64,000 bases of DNA. Source: Apricaphanius iberus. Lineage: Eukaryota > Chordata > Actinopteri > Cyprinodontiformes > Aphaniidae. Positions 52,005 to 62,799 of the stretch are shown piece after piece. The translations under genes were made by a program, and so were the position numbers. The notes below the pieces were generated by a model, which made no database searches, was not told the origin of the DNA, and saw only the letters and a program-made list of their open reading frames with translations. Within the stretch, counting starts at the first letter, position 1. Each line of letters opens with the position of its first letter. The stretch is taken from the NCBI GenBank assembly GCA_028564705.1, contig JAPXFQ010001662.1:4214001-4278000 (forward strand). Direction: 5' to 3'.

Positions 52005-52472
52005 GCAACCTAAGCCCAATACTTCTCCAACAGCAAATTTGCACTCAGACGCAAACATTTTGACAGAGACGTCTCTAGTTTATGGTTCTCCATTTCCTTT
52101 TCTCTGCTCTCCATTGATTTTTCTGTTACAAAGCAATTCTCAACCAGGACAGCAGGGGGTGCTAACCTTTTCACGTCTGCACTGTAGTTTGTGTTTTTTT
52201 CTTCAGCGTGTGAACACATTTCCTCCTAAAGGAGCAATGGACGACAAAAATTAATCTTTTATTAAGCTGTAAAGCTTTTTACTAGAAGTGCTGCTCATAG
52301 AATACTCTAAAAACACACAAGCATACACCGCATCCTTGACGGAGACGGATAGTTAAAAAATAGGGCTTGACTCTGTCCGCTCTTGCGTAGGTGACGGAGA
52401 GCCCTTGCGTCGACGGATAATGACGTTGCGTTAATCCGTTTCTGTCAAAACAGAGAAGCGTAAACTGGCCTT
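52005..52472. mobile_element. MITE-like dispersed repeat with CTCF-like motif
   Basis: It shares AACAGCAAATTTGCACTCA with 24459-24477 and the following 60 bp with 24480-24540. The right end GAGAAGCGTAAACTGGCC is the inverse of the left end seen better in the 24.4-kb copy (CTAGTTTATACTTCT). It contains AGCAGGGGGTGCT (52151-52163), which resembles a CTCF core. Class uncertain. Confidence 0.5.
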
Positions 52473-52821
52473 TACACTAACCTGGGATTTCAATGACGTT
52501 ACACCCTCCACCATTATATCCGTAGTCTAGGTAGGCTGCAGAAAGGGAACCTTTGGACGCTGAACTTAGTCCAATTGGTCATTCGGTTGTTGTATTTCGG
52601 GAACACGCAAATGTGAACCATGTTGATGTCTGCAGTAGCAAGTTCTGTCTAACCGACCGCACAGAGTGAAAGTCCTGCTCAAACTACAACTGGGATGGAG
52701 CACTGCAATGACATAATTGTAAACGTTCGATAGTGTAGTTGTATTTTTGCTTTTAAATTACCCCAGAACAGTGGCGTTCTGGAGAATGCCAAAACGTCCG
52801 GTGAATTACGACGGCCGCCGC

Positions 52822-53112
52822 TGTTCTGAAAAAGCAGCATTCTTTGTCAGAATAGCATACCATAGCTCAAGTTATCTAACCAATTTTAACCAAACCAAAC
52901 CAAGTTTTATGTCCTAGCCCTAAGGTCACAAAAGGACAAATATACTTTCTTTTAAATACCTAAACCTAAACCTAAAATATATATAATTTAAGTTGATTTG
53001 AACAGATTTTAAACACCCCAAGGGAAAAGTACCTTTTTTTACTGCTGCGCATGTGTATTAACTAAAAGTATGTTCTATATACTCTGATCGGTATGCTGTT
53101 TTGTTAGAACAC
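52822..53112. mobile_element. MITE family with GTGTTCT...AGAACAC ends, copy A
   Basis: The right end GTATGCTGTTTTGTTAGAAC pairs with the left end of copy B (GTTCTGACAAAACAGCATAC) at 62016. The body (TTTTATGTCCTAGCCCTAAG, AAGTTGATTTGAACAGATTT) aligns with copy B at 62014-62269. Non-coding. Confidence 0.75.
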
Positions 53113-53130
53113 CAGCCTCTGCGCAGCCGT

Positions 53131-53133
<3 letters not shown>

Positions 53134-53180
<47 letters not shown>
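53134..53180. repeat. (AT)n microsatellite
   Basis: About 23 AT units, starting just to the right of MITE copy A. Confidence 0.95.
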
Positions 53181-53184
<4 letters not shown>

Positions 53185-53185
<1 letters not shown>

Positions 53186-54310
53186 TTATTTTTTTCTTGC
53201 TTATAATCGACTGTTCCATGTCCAGACCGATGGGTGGCAACAATACGCCTGCAGGCCCATAGATGTGCAAACTCACTCTTCAATGCTCATCACTTAACCG
53301 TGCCAAACAGCTGTGCAGGAGGCTGCGGCAGCAGCACAGGGACAGACCCTGCAGCCGAATACCCTTACTATGCCTACTACGTAGCAGGTGAAAAGCAGTA
53401 AGCGAGCGATGTAGTAGATCCGTATCTCTTGTATGGATTGGCGTAGTAGGCATAAAGTTCCTGGATGTGTACTACTGCCACAGTAAAATCCGCTGTATGC
53501 TATGCCATCCCATACTGCAGCGTAAGCCCCAAAATCGTAGAAGAAGAGTAACTTAACTATTTAACTTAACTTTTAACTTAATTTAAGAAGCTTTCGACTA
53601 AAATCAAGTGTTTTAAGGGTCACCTCACCTGCATATTGTTCAGCAGAGAGACATTTAAAGAGTGATGTTTATTTCTGTGAGTATTCAAGTTAGCTGTATA
53701 ATCACAGCCTCTTTACATTGTGATTTATCATAACCCACACCATTTGTTTTTGTGTGCTTTAGGTAGTCACCTCATCTTTATATTGTTCAGCAGAGAGACA
53801 GAGACGTCAAAAGAGAGCGTTGTTTATTTCTCAGTGAGTATTCTACACTATGATTTCAACACCTCTTTTAGTCAACTTCAGTGATAATGCTGTCATTTTG
53901 AAGGTAAAATATATTGGGTTAAAATTTAAGTATTTTGAGAACCGTGTCTGTTGCTGATGAGTTTTCGTGCATCTGTTGTTTTCGGCTGGGCCGAGTCAAA
54001 GTCCATTGCTGTTTTTTAGTCCCAGTCTGCCACTGCCCCAGAACATAATAAATAAACACTTCAGAGATTTTCTGAATTCACAGGGGAGTCCTGCTAAGGT
54101 TTGATGACAAAACATGGTTAAACGAAGGAGTTTTGGAGCAGATAATGTTTTATTACAGACGGCGAACTCCTGCCCTGATTGGCTCCCATTATATGGATAT
54201 ACGCTGATCACAACTTGATATAAAGTACTCCTGAACAGCTCCAAGTAGCTTCAAACTTGTTTGTGTTATGATTTTTCTTTGTCACTTCTTTCTCCATGTT
54301 TGTGTCTCCC
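53185..54310. other. Intergenic, no gene seen
   Basis: Contains two related segments, each with TATTGTTCAGCAGAGAGACA (53634-53653 and 53781-53800), so a short local duplication is present. No coding sequence recognised. Confidence 0.4.
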
Positions 54311-54314
54311 TTAA

Positions 54315-54981
54315 GCCAGGCGTACACTGTGTGATTTTGGACCGTTTTTGAGCTGATTTGTCACTCGTGTGACTTTTGTCTGGAACGTGCCGGCTTTTGG
54401 CTTAATTGTGCGTATTGCATCGTGTAGTGTACATTGGGTAACGACAGCCAATATACACCTCACGACCAGCTCCCGATCGGTCGCAAGAAAATCAAACCTG
54501 TTTGAAATCCTAGTCGCCCCTCGTGAATGACTTGCACTGTGGAAGCAATGCTACGAGCTATTTCTCATACCGTGCATGCGTGTCGCCATCGTTACCGCGG
54601 AAGTACTTCTGGTCTTTGACATAAACAAACGGAGCAATATGGCGGAGCAGCGCGTTTGGACAGAGGATGTAGAGGGCCAAGTTGTGGAACTCTGGCAAGC
54701 TCATCCGTGCCTTTATGATGTGGCCTCTCAAAACTATCACGACCGCAAAAAAAGGGAAAAAAGTTCTGGGTCAGGCGCGCATCTCACTCCCATGTTTTTC
54801 TTCTGCTTCCGGGTCTGTCGTGTTGTGCAGTGAGAGCTGTCAGGTCGCATCCGAACACCGGTTCGTACAGTTTGAGCACATGAGTCGTGAGCTGTGAACT
54901 TTTAACCCCTGCAATTCAAACGTACAGTGTGAGCCGGAGCTGAAGACCCGTGACTGAAAAATCGCACAGTGTACGCCTGGC
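54315..54981. mobile_element. PIF/Harbinger-like non-autonomous DNA transposon (667 bp)
   Basis: Left end GCCAGGCGTACACTGTGTGA and right end TCGCACAGTGTACGCCTGGC are inverted repeats with one mismatch, flanked by TTAA on both sides (54311-54314, 54982-54985). Inside is a MADF-type reading frame (54639-54833). The TIR, short duplicated target and MADF content fit a Harbinger derivative that has lost its transposase; TTAA could alternatively suggest another superfamily. Confidence 0.75.
54639..54833 (+). pseudogene. Truncated MADF/Myb-SANT-like protein inside the Harbinger-like element
   Basis: From an ATG in good context (AATATGGCG) it reads MAEQRVWTEDVEGQVVELWQ followed by AHPCLYDVASQNYHDRKKRE. 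The ELWQ.HPCLYD...YHDR.K pattern is the first half of a MADF DNA-binding domain, as found in the second protein of Harbinger elements. The frame then diverges (SSGSGAHLTP...) and stops at 54833, so the domain is incomplete, probably because of an internal deletion. Confidence 0.65.
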
Positions 54982-54985
54982 TTAA

Positions 54986-56025
54986 GTCTCATTGTCTGTG
55001 TCGATCAGTCTGTGTATTTGTTGGTTTTATTGTAGTCAGCTGTTCCTTTTCCTCCCCTGCTCCCAGCTGTTCTTCATTCCTTGATTACCCTTCCCACAGT
55101 ACATATATCCTCCTGTGTCTGTCTGTATTTGGTGGTTTGTCATCGTTAATACCCCTTGAGTTCGTCTCAATCTTCCTGAGTTAACCTCTGTGATTGTTCC
55201 TTTGTATTTATAATAAAATGGGCAGAAATAATTCTAAATCTCGTTCTGCACCTGCGTCCTCCTTCAACCACAGTCTGGGTGAGTAAATAAACGTAATATT
55301 TGCTAAAAATAAGGTCTAGGTTAAAAAAAAAAAAAAAAAAAAACTTCTTCTGGGTTGGTTTTGGTTGTTTTTTTATGTCTGCCTAAAAAAATCCAGTAGA
55401 AGAAATGTATTTTTGTGAAACAAATATAGCTAGATGATGGTATGAGCAGCTTATTCATTGTGCAGGAAAACTTAAGTACAGTCCTCAAGAGTTGCCATCC
55501 TGCAACTTTTAAATGCATACCTTCTCCAACACACCTAAAGCAGGAATGCAACAATATGTTGCTTAATGTAGCTCCTGAGGAATGGATTTGGGCTCCTCTT
55601 TCATAGTATGATATGTGTGATTTTTAACATTTGTGGCAGTATTTTATAGCACAAAACTGGTTTTCCTACGATCTCAGACATCAACAATAAAATAATTTAA
55701 AGTTGAGGTTACCACAACTAGATCCTGTAATAATCAATACCATGAGCTTTTCAGTGGCACAGTGTTGTAATTATTAATGTTTTGTGGTTGTGTAGTTTTA
55801 AGTTCGCATTTTTTTTTCTAATTTTTCCCACTTTCTTCACTATCCTGCAGGTGTGGAGACGGACTGGTATGTTTTCTCTATTCACTGCCTCTTTTGTATG
55901 TTTAACTCTCCTCCCCCGTCTGAACTGTTTTTCTTTCTACCTCTCTTCATATTCTCTATTTTCCCTCTTTATTTTCCATCTGTGTCCATAATATTGAAAA
56001 ACAGACCCACAACAATTTTTCATAA
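54986..56025. other. Intergenic, no gene seen
   Basis: A 21-base poly(A) run at 55323-55343 and pyrimidine-rich stretches near 55040-55090 and 55900-55980. No coding sequence recognised. Confidence 0.45.
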
Positions 56026-56027
56026 AG

Positions 56028-56030
<3 letters not shown>

Positions 56031-56060
<30 letters not shown>
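56031..56060. repeat. (AT)n microsatellite
   Basis: About 14 AT units following GATATATT. Confidence 0.93.
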
Positions 56061-56539
56061 CAAGTGGAGTACTATATCAATGGCAGTAATGCTCCACTTG
56101 TGAAAGTAAATATGTTGAGCTTCTACTTGGTCCTCAGACAACAATTTAGAGTTTCACACTGCCAGACAGGACATGTAAAAAAATGGTTTAAAACCAACTA
56201 TGCAGTAAGGTACTGTGAAGTGGATTAACAGAGGAAAATAATGAGAACTGTTTTGACTGACAGAAATAACTCAATGTCAATGTTTGGAATCGTTTAAAGT
56301 TCTGTGACAGAAAATACATTTATAGTAATTAATGAACATCAATTTAAAAATGCCAAATAAATGTAGTAAATGTTCTGAATTGTGACTTATTAAACAGTAG
56401 AAGAGTCGGAAGCCAATATATTGCCCATATATTTGGACATGGAACAGCTAAACATGTGTAGTTTTAATTTTCCTGTTTATTTAAATGTGCTGTAGACAAA
56501 TAGGCTTTAGAAATCTAAAGAGAGTCCAAAAAGGTGTTG

Positions 56540-56770
56540 CGATGACCCAATAAATGTCCAGACCTAAACTTGTACTGGAATGGTAAAGGAGCTGTGCTTA
56601 AACAACAACATATCTCTGCCAGTGGAGAAGAAATGTTAAAATTCCACCACAGAATGATGGTCATACAGAAAGTTAACGCCTAAAGCTAATGCTGCTTAAG
56701 TTGCTTTTTTACAAGTTGTTGATTGAGTGCCACTTAACTTTTTACATGATTAGACTTGGAAAAAACTTAA
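56540..56770 (+). mobile_element. Tc1/mariner fragment (very decayed)
   Basis: AATAAATGTCCAGACCTAAA followed by TGTACTGGAATGGTAAAGGA and AACAACATATCTCTGCCAGT matches the C-terminal region of a mariner-type transposase (the CCAGACCTAAA, 'PDLN', block). No open frame remains. Confidence 0.5.
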
Positions 56771-56774
56771 ATCC

Positions 56775-58195
56775 AGTATTTAATGATGATCTATATTGGG
56801 CTTCCATGTCTAAACAAATAAAATAAATGACAAAATTTAGCATGACTGAGATTAAGTCTAATGTTCACCACTCACATTATGGGTTTTCCATTGTCTGATA
56901 CAGTGACATCCTGATGCACTCCTCAATTTCTGACACATGTGTACATCCATGACATACACTCACCCACACACTGCTCTTTAGAGTTTTGTCTCCCTGCTGA
57001 GAGGCAGTAATGTCACTGTTTGTGTTGGTCAGCAGGGTTTCTTTGTGCACAGTCAGTGGGGTCAGTGACCTCACAGCATGACTTGGACACTAGATTGGGT
57101 TTTGGTTTCTGAGGGGTCCAGTCATCTTCAGATCCAATCCATAGTCTCTGATTCCAAGCCAGTCTGTCAGACCCCCACCTCCCACTATAACTCTAACCTC
57201 AACACCTTGCAATCATAGAGGAATGAACTGGAATAGTGTACCATAAGCTTCCTCATGGCGCTGCATATGATTAACTGGACCATTGGGCAACTTGGCCTTG
57301 GAGAGGTCCAGGTCCTGGGCATTGTTCCACAGGGCATGGACAAGGACAAGCAACGTTTTGCCAGGATGGAAGATCTGTGCTTGTGCTTATGTTACCAGGA
57401 TTTTGTGCTGACTTTGAGCAAACCGTATTTTCCTCTGAACTGAATCAGACGGAGCCCTTTGCCAGTATCAGTGTCTCACACTTTGAAAGACTCGTGATTG
57501 TATGTGTAAATTTCTTCAGATGCTAGCTAGTCAGGTTTTTGCAAGAAGAGAAGGTGCCAGTGAGTCAGAGAATGTGCCATTAATGGTGGTTAAGGTGTTT
57601 TCGGTGTATAAACAAAATCAGCATTTACCTAAATATCCAAAAATCGTCTTATATGTTTTTATTCTGTTTCTGATTGGTTTCTTTAGGTTTGAATGGCATG
57701 AAATAAATGTTGTTTTCTAATTTTTCATTTTAAGATACAAGTACACAAATATTTGGTTGATATAAAAAATGACACTATCTTAACATTTATTTGCTATATT
57801 TCAGTCAACTCATAAAAACTGCAACATTTCTGATGCAATAGCAAACAACAGTCCATAAAGCTGCCTTTTAAACGTGATCAAGACCTCACACCTTCACAAG
57901 TGTGACTTCCGTCTGTTGCATCTTTCTCCTTCAATTTTCTTTCTCCAACCCTCCTCCCTCTCTTCTCAGTCCACCGATGCTTTCTTTATATTGCCAGCGC
58001 AATTGCAATACTGGAAAACTCTATTTAATTCTGGTATCCGCTACTATCTCAACGTGCATTTTAGATTATTATAATTTGATTAATCTGTTTTATTCATTTA
58101 AACCTACAAGTAATGCTTTTCATGGATAACTGAATGAAAGCATAAACAGATGATTTACTTGCATTCTGATCTAACAGGGTACTAGAACAAAAAAA
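56775..58195. other. Intergenic, no gene seen
   Basis: No recognised coding sequence or repeat. A T-box consensus TCACACCT lies at 57886-57893. Confidence 0.4.
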
Positions 58196-58269
58196 TTTGG
58201 TTCTTATGACAACATATTTAGATTCCTTTAGCTTACTGAGTGCAAACTTTTATGAAATGAAACACAAAC

Positions 58270-58610
58270 AGTCCCATCCTTTGACCCTACTCCCTCCCCC
58301 CTCACCCTTCTCGCTCTTCCTCCTCCACCTCCCTCTCCTTTCCCTGAGGGCGACGTGGCATTTCGCCCCTCACCCTGGTCTTGTGCTGTCACTCTGGATG
58401 GCTCCTAGCATGCTGTGCCCTACTGTGATTGAGCATTACGAGGTGTTTCACGCCTCTCTGCATTAGGCGAGACAGCTAGGAGGGCAGTGGGTAAATGATA
58501 CATATGGATTGCAAGGGCAATGAAGTTCACGACTAGGTCAAGCTGGAGCGAGCGACGTGCCACCCATCTACAGACTCTAGTGTACACCTGTACATGATCA
58601 CATGTTGCTT
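58270..58610. promoter_or_regulatory. Candidate regulatory element with palindromic T-box-like site
   Basis: A pyrimidine-rich lead-in is followed by a repeat-free, GC-richer block. AGGTGTTTCACGCCT (58441-58455) is an inverted pair of T-box-like half sites (AGG-GT and AC-CCT, one mismatch). Function is inference. Confidence 0.35.
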
Positions 58611-58614
58611 ATAG

Positions 58615-59185
58615 AAGACATCCACATAAGGTCCAACGGAAGGGACCAATATTGAGATATGTGCAGGCAAACATTTGCACTTGGAGTCTACCACATGGAT
58701 GAATTATTTGGAAAAACTCACTGACATTTTCTTTGAGCTCACACCATCCACAACACTACTATTAATAGTACTTAACAATCGCAACACAACCACAGAGTGA
58801 ACGTTCTGAGTCTTCTTTATAAATAACCATAACGAGGCCCAATTTAAAATTAATTAAAAAGACTTTTTATAGTAACTATTCTCCTTATGTTTAGATTGTT
58901 ATGGTGTGAATGAGATGACGGTAAGATAATCTTCCTGTAAACAGATCAGTTCTATAACTGCATGGAACTTCATTTATTTTAGGTTGGTTATTTGTAGAGC
59001 TCACTCTGGCCCATTTAAAATCTACCCTTACCGTTTTCCCCAATCACACCAATGTTCAGTAATATCTGGTATGATATTGTTCTGATTTACCATGATGAGT
59101 GCTTTAGCCTTGGACATCCTGTCTGTGGAACAGATAACCAGGTGTTCGGTTGAGGAGAGTTTGGATAAATATTTACAAGTGTTTC
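58615..59185. other. Intergenic, no gene seen
   Basis: AT-rich, nothing recognised. Confidence 0.4.
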
Positions 59186-59189
59186 ATGT

Positions 59190-59570
59190 ATCTGGTTAAG
59201 GCATTGCCCTCAAGAAATATTTCCAGTGTGCTTCGGTATGAATTCCTTGGGTTGCTCTTAAAGGCTTTTTGGTGATTATAAATCTAAAGCAAGAGCTATA
59301 TCCACATTTTTGGCACAAAGTTGAGCTGGTACTTGATGTGAACTGGCTCTTGGTGTGAACTGGACTCTGCCAGTGCTCTCCCTTGTCCCTGATACTGTTT
59401 GTGATATTCATAGATAGATCTCAAGCTGAAGGAAGAGAGTGTCTGAAATGGAAACCTCCACGTCTTCTGTTTTCTGCAGATGAAGTTGTCTTTTCAAGGC
59501 CTGACCCCCAGTGTTATATGGAGCAGTTTTCAGAGTGTGAAGTCAAATGTGAGCATGGAATCCTTTAATT
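59190..59570 (+). mobile_element. Non-LTR retrotransposon reverse-transcriptase fragment
   Basis: The frame ending at 59568 reads SLILFVIFIDR and LLFSADEVVF, a degenerate form of the reverse-transcriptase FADDVV active-site region, then EQFSECEVKCEHG (cf. the E.F..ECE..G motif after it). The catalytic Asp-Asp has become Asp-Glu, so the copy is dead. Probably the same element as 60985-61150. Confidence 0.6.
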
Positions 59571-59633
59571 TAATTTAATTAATAAACATTTAATGATGTC
59601 ATAGTTTTTAACTCTAACAAAGATGGATTAATA

Positions 59634-59795
59634 TGGTGTAGTGGTTAGAACGGGTGCCCCATGTATGGAGTCTTAAGTCCTCGTGTGTCTGTCCCTGCTC
59701 TGAAGGCATTTGCCACATACCTTTCCCCACTTCTTTCCATGTTTCTGAACTGTCCACTTTCAAATAAAGGCTACTATGGTCAGACACAAAAAATG
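59634..59795 (+). mobile_element. tRNA-derived SINE, copy 4
   Basis: Head GGTGTAGTGGTTAGAACGGG, body GCCACATACCTTTCCCCACT and tail CAAATAAAGGCTACTATGGT with an A-rich end. The B-box is weakened. It sits just downstream of the reverse-transcriptase fragment. Confidence 0.7.
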
Positions 59796-59799
59796 GATT

Positions 59800-60525
59800 A
59801 CTCCTTCAGGTTTAGACTTCATCTGGTTTTAAATTGAAAAACTTTATGGATATTACTTGAATTAAAGTGGTTACTCAATAAAATGTAAATACAAATTCTG
59901 GACATTATCTTTGCAAAGTTTGAAACTGATTATATCAAGAAGGAAAAACTGAAGTGGTTTTAGAACAGTTGTCCAATTTGGCACCATTCGGCACAAATAG
60001 TGCCATTTCTATTTTTGTTATGTAATAAATTGTAATAAACAGGAAAAGCAGTCAAACAAAGTCATGTCTGTGCGTTGTGTGCCTTCATGCGACATGCTTT
60101 TGTGTTGCCAGCTGGTATATTTATTTTATACAAAAACCTACCCCCACAGCGGATTGGTCAATTTGCATGAGCGACACATCAATCGACTCATAGAAGCCAA
60201 TAGAATAACGGCAAAACTTGGCAAACAAGATTGACAACACAGCCAGCCAACAAGGGAGCTGAGAACTGAGCCTTGTCTCCTCCATGAATTCTCTCTAAGT
60301 GCTCCCTAGGAATCAAAAATTGTAATAGAAATGCCTGAAAGGTTGTGAATGGTGCACAAGAAATTTAAGTATAATAAAATAGCACTTATTTGCCAAAAAA
60401 ATCATCAAGACACAGCAAAACGGCAAATGTAAGGCAAATTTTACCGATTCTGAAAACGGATTTCTTGTGGTGTTATACTTTGGATTATATCTTTGCGGTG
60501 CTTTTGTGTAGCATGTTGGGAGATG
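59800..60525. other. Intergenic, no gene seen
   Basis: No coding sequence. An octamer-like ATTTGCATGA occurs near 60160. Confidence 0.4.
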
Positions 60526-60529
60526 TATC

Positions 60530-60544
60530 GGGGGGGGGGGGGGG
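60530..60544 (+). repeat. G15 homopolymer
   Basis: A 15-base uninterrupted G run, uncommon in this AT-rich window. It may be an assembly weak point. Confidence 0.92.
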
Positions 60545-60984
60545 TTGATTGTGTTGGTAGGATAAAGGATTGCTGCAATATAGCCAGAAAAGTGGCAGCT
60601 GTGTTAAAAAAAATGAGGATGTTATGAGTTTGTTTGCAAATATTTATTTACGTGGCATCTGAATTGTTTGTGGTTGGTAAAAATTGTTTAGATAGCCTTG
60701 TAGCGCTTGGTGTGCTGTTTAATTTGGTGTGCATTTTTACAATGTTTTTTTTATGTGATGTGTTGTCTCAAGCCTGTTCTAAAAAGTAATTCGGGCTTAA
60801 ACTTAAAATATCTCGACGTCTTGATTATAAGTAATGGTTGGATGGAGCAGGAGAAGAATTACCAGGCACAGCTGTGGTCTAGAAAACGCTGAAACTAAGC
60901 AAAGTTCTTGATTTACTGGTACATCAGGTCTCCTAATCATCATGGGTATGAGATATGGTCATAGATGTGATCCATATCATATGG

Positions 60985-61150
60985 ATCATGAACAAAAGGG
61001 CAAGATCCCAAAGACAAGTAGCTGAAAAGGTGGCTTTACTCAGCTTTAGAGATATGGTGAGAAGTTTAATCACTTGGGGGAGGCTCAGAATAGAGACAAT
61101 GCCCTCCTACATTCAAAGGGGTCAGTTGAGGTCATTTGGGTTGGCTTCCA
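60985..61150 (+). mobile_element. C-terminal fragment of a non-LTR retrotransposon protein
   Basis: The frame reads SFRDMVRSLITWGRLRIETM followed by QRGQLRSFGLASSRCLL. It matches the conserved tail S(L)RD.VRSS.IREGLRVEPL...RSQ.RW.GHL.R of fish LINE proteins, which normally lies C-terminal to the reverse transcriptase. Orientation agrees with the fragment at 59190-59570. Confidence 0.6.
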
Positions 61151-61283
61151 GTAGATGCCTATTACAATACTTTTATTTTCATCCTACAATGCTTGGTCTA
61201 GAAGCCACTCAGAACTGTGTGGCTTCCAGACCAGTGAGGTCTGGTCCACATTTTTTCGATTTTAAAAGCAATCAAAGGAATTC

Positions 61284-61356
<73 letters not shown>

Positions 61357-61357
61357 T
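61284..61357. repeat. Long (AT)n microsatellite
   Basis: About 35 AT units with a minor interruption near the right end; the longest dinucleotide array in the window. Confidence 0.95.
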
Positions 61358-61713
61358 AGAAAGAGTTTTCTTTAGAAATGCCACAATTTATGCAACAAGA
61401 CACTATTGGCTTCTTCAAAACCTCTACGATTCCCACTATCTTGCGAATATCTACCTCTGGTCCTTTCAACGTCTGGTTTTCTTCAGTCAAAGGGAACCAT
61501 TGTTGTCTTTAAATTTAAACTTGGAGTTGTCTGAATAATCTGAAGATCTGATGAAAGAAAAAAAAAACTTTGCCCTACTGTGTTTTTTATGGACTACCAT
61601 AGCAGAGGTCTAGTATAACTGCAATGAAGCGTACCTTCTTTGTTGCCTTTCTTGTCTAAAGATCTTTCCCCACAGATGAAGCTAGCTGTTAACATTCAGT
61701 TGAGGGAAAACAG

Positions 61714-62794
61714 TTAAAGAGTAACTGAACCCCATGAAAAAGCATCATCCCGCCCCCAGTCAACATTTGAAAAACTCAACCAAAGTGGGCAGGGCCAGGA
61801 GACACGGAAGGGCATGGCCAAGTGTGGAGGATGAGCGCGAGAGGGGAATGCGGGGTGTGGTCTGGAAGACAGTCACGACTGTACTATGGCATGCCGCCAC
61901 CAAGCTCCGCCATCCACCATAGGTAAAAGGAGGTTTTATGAAGCGAAGGGGCCAAACGGTGTATCAGTTCAAGCTGTGGGCTCAGGGCGCTCAGTCAGCG
62001 CGGCCTGAAGCCAGTGTTCTGACAAAACAGCATACTTTGTCAGAATAGCATACTAATATAATTTTAACCAACCCACAAGTTTTATGTCCTAACCCAAAGG
62101 TCACAGATGTACACATATACTTTATTTCAAATGCCTAAACCTAAAATACATATAATTTAAGTTGATTTGAACAGGTTTTAAACACCAAAGGTAAAGGTAA
62201 ATTTTTTTACTGCTGTGCATGAACATTAACCGAAAGTATGTCATTCTGATGGGTATGTTGTTATAACACCGGCAGCACGTATAGTAGCAAACAAGCACAG
62301 AGCCTAGCTCTAGCAATGATGCTAAGTAGCTTCGGAGGGAACTACCTCAGCTTTTGTTTCCTTATTCACGGTGTGTTTAAAACATATAGGTTCTAACTTA
62401 TGGCTTTAAACCACTTCGACGTTGTGGTCCTCCAATGTGCGATATATGGATTTCAGCTTCCTCTGTTTCTCTCAGTATGCTTCTGGGTGCTCGTGTAGCA
62501 CACAGCAGTTTCAACTCATCACGGGGCGGGGCGAGTGGGTTTGAGAGAGGGTGGGCGTCTCTGTGAGACCATGCCTGTGACGTAGATGATGTAAAAGATG
62601 TACCACTATCAGCCAATCACAAAATTCAAATGAAGTAGCCCACGGTTACCATGAGCAGCACCACTAAGACGTTTTTAGACCAAAAAATGTAGAATTTAAC
62701 AGGTGCCCTGAAACTGAAAGATTACATTGGTAAAGAGTCATTTATACAGTTTTTAGCAAAAAAAAGGTGTTTTTGGGTTTAGTTACACTTTAAG
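61714..62794. mobile_element. Composite element with 20-bp imperfect inverted ends, containing MITE copy B
   Basis: The left end TTAAAGAGTAACTGAACCCC and right end GGGTTTAGTTACACTTTAAG are inverted with three mismatches. The interior has no coding potential and holds a complete MITE copy (62014-62269), so the outer element is older. Confidence 0.55.
62014..62269. mobile_element. MITE family with GTGTTCT...ends, copy B
   Basis: The left end GTGTTCTGACAAAACAGCAT is intact; the right end GGTATGTTGTTATAACAC is degraded. The body aligns with copy A (52822-53112). Confidence 0.75.
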
Positions 62795-62799
62795 CAATA

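Noticed and set aside
52965..52982. Telomere-like CCTAAACCTAAACCTAAA run
   Set aside because: It is part of the MITE body, appears shortened in copy B, and is not the vertebrate TTAGGG repeat.
60955..61359. 134-residue frame as a host gene
   Set aside because: Its middle is a LINE C-terminal fragment and its end is a translated (AT)n microsatellite.
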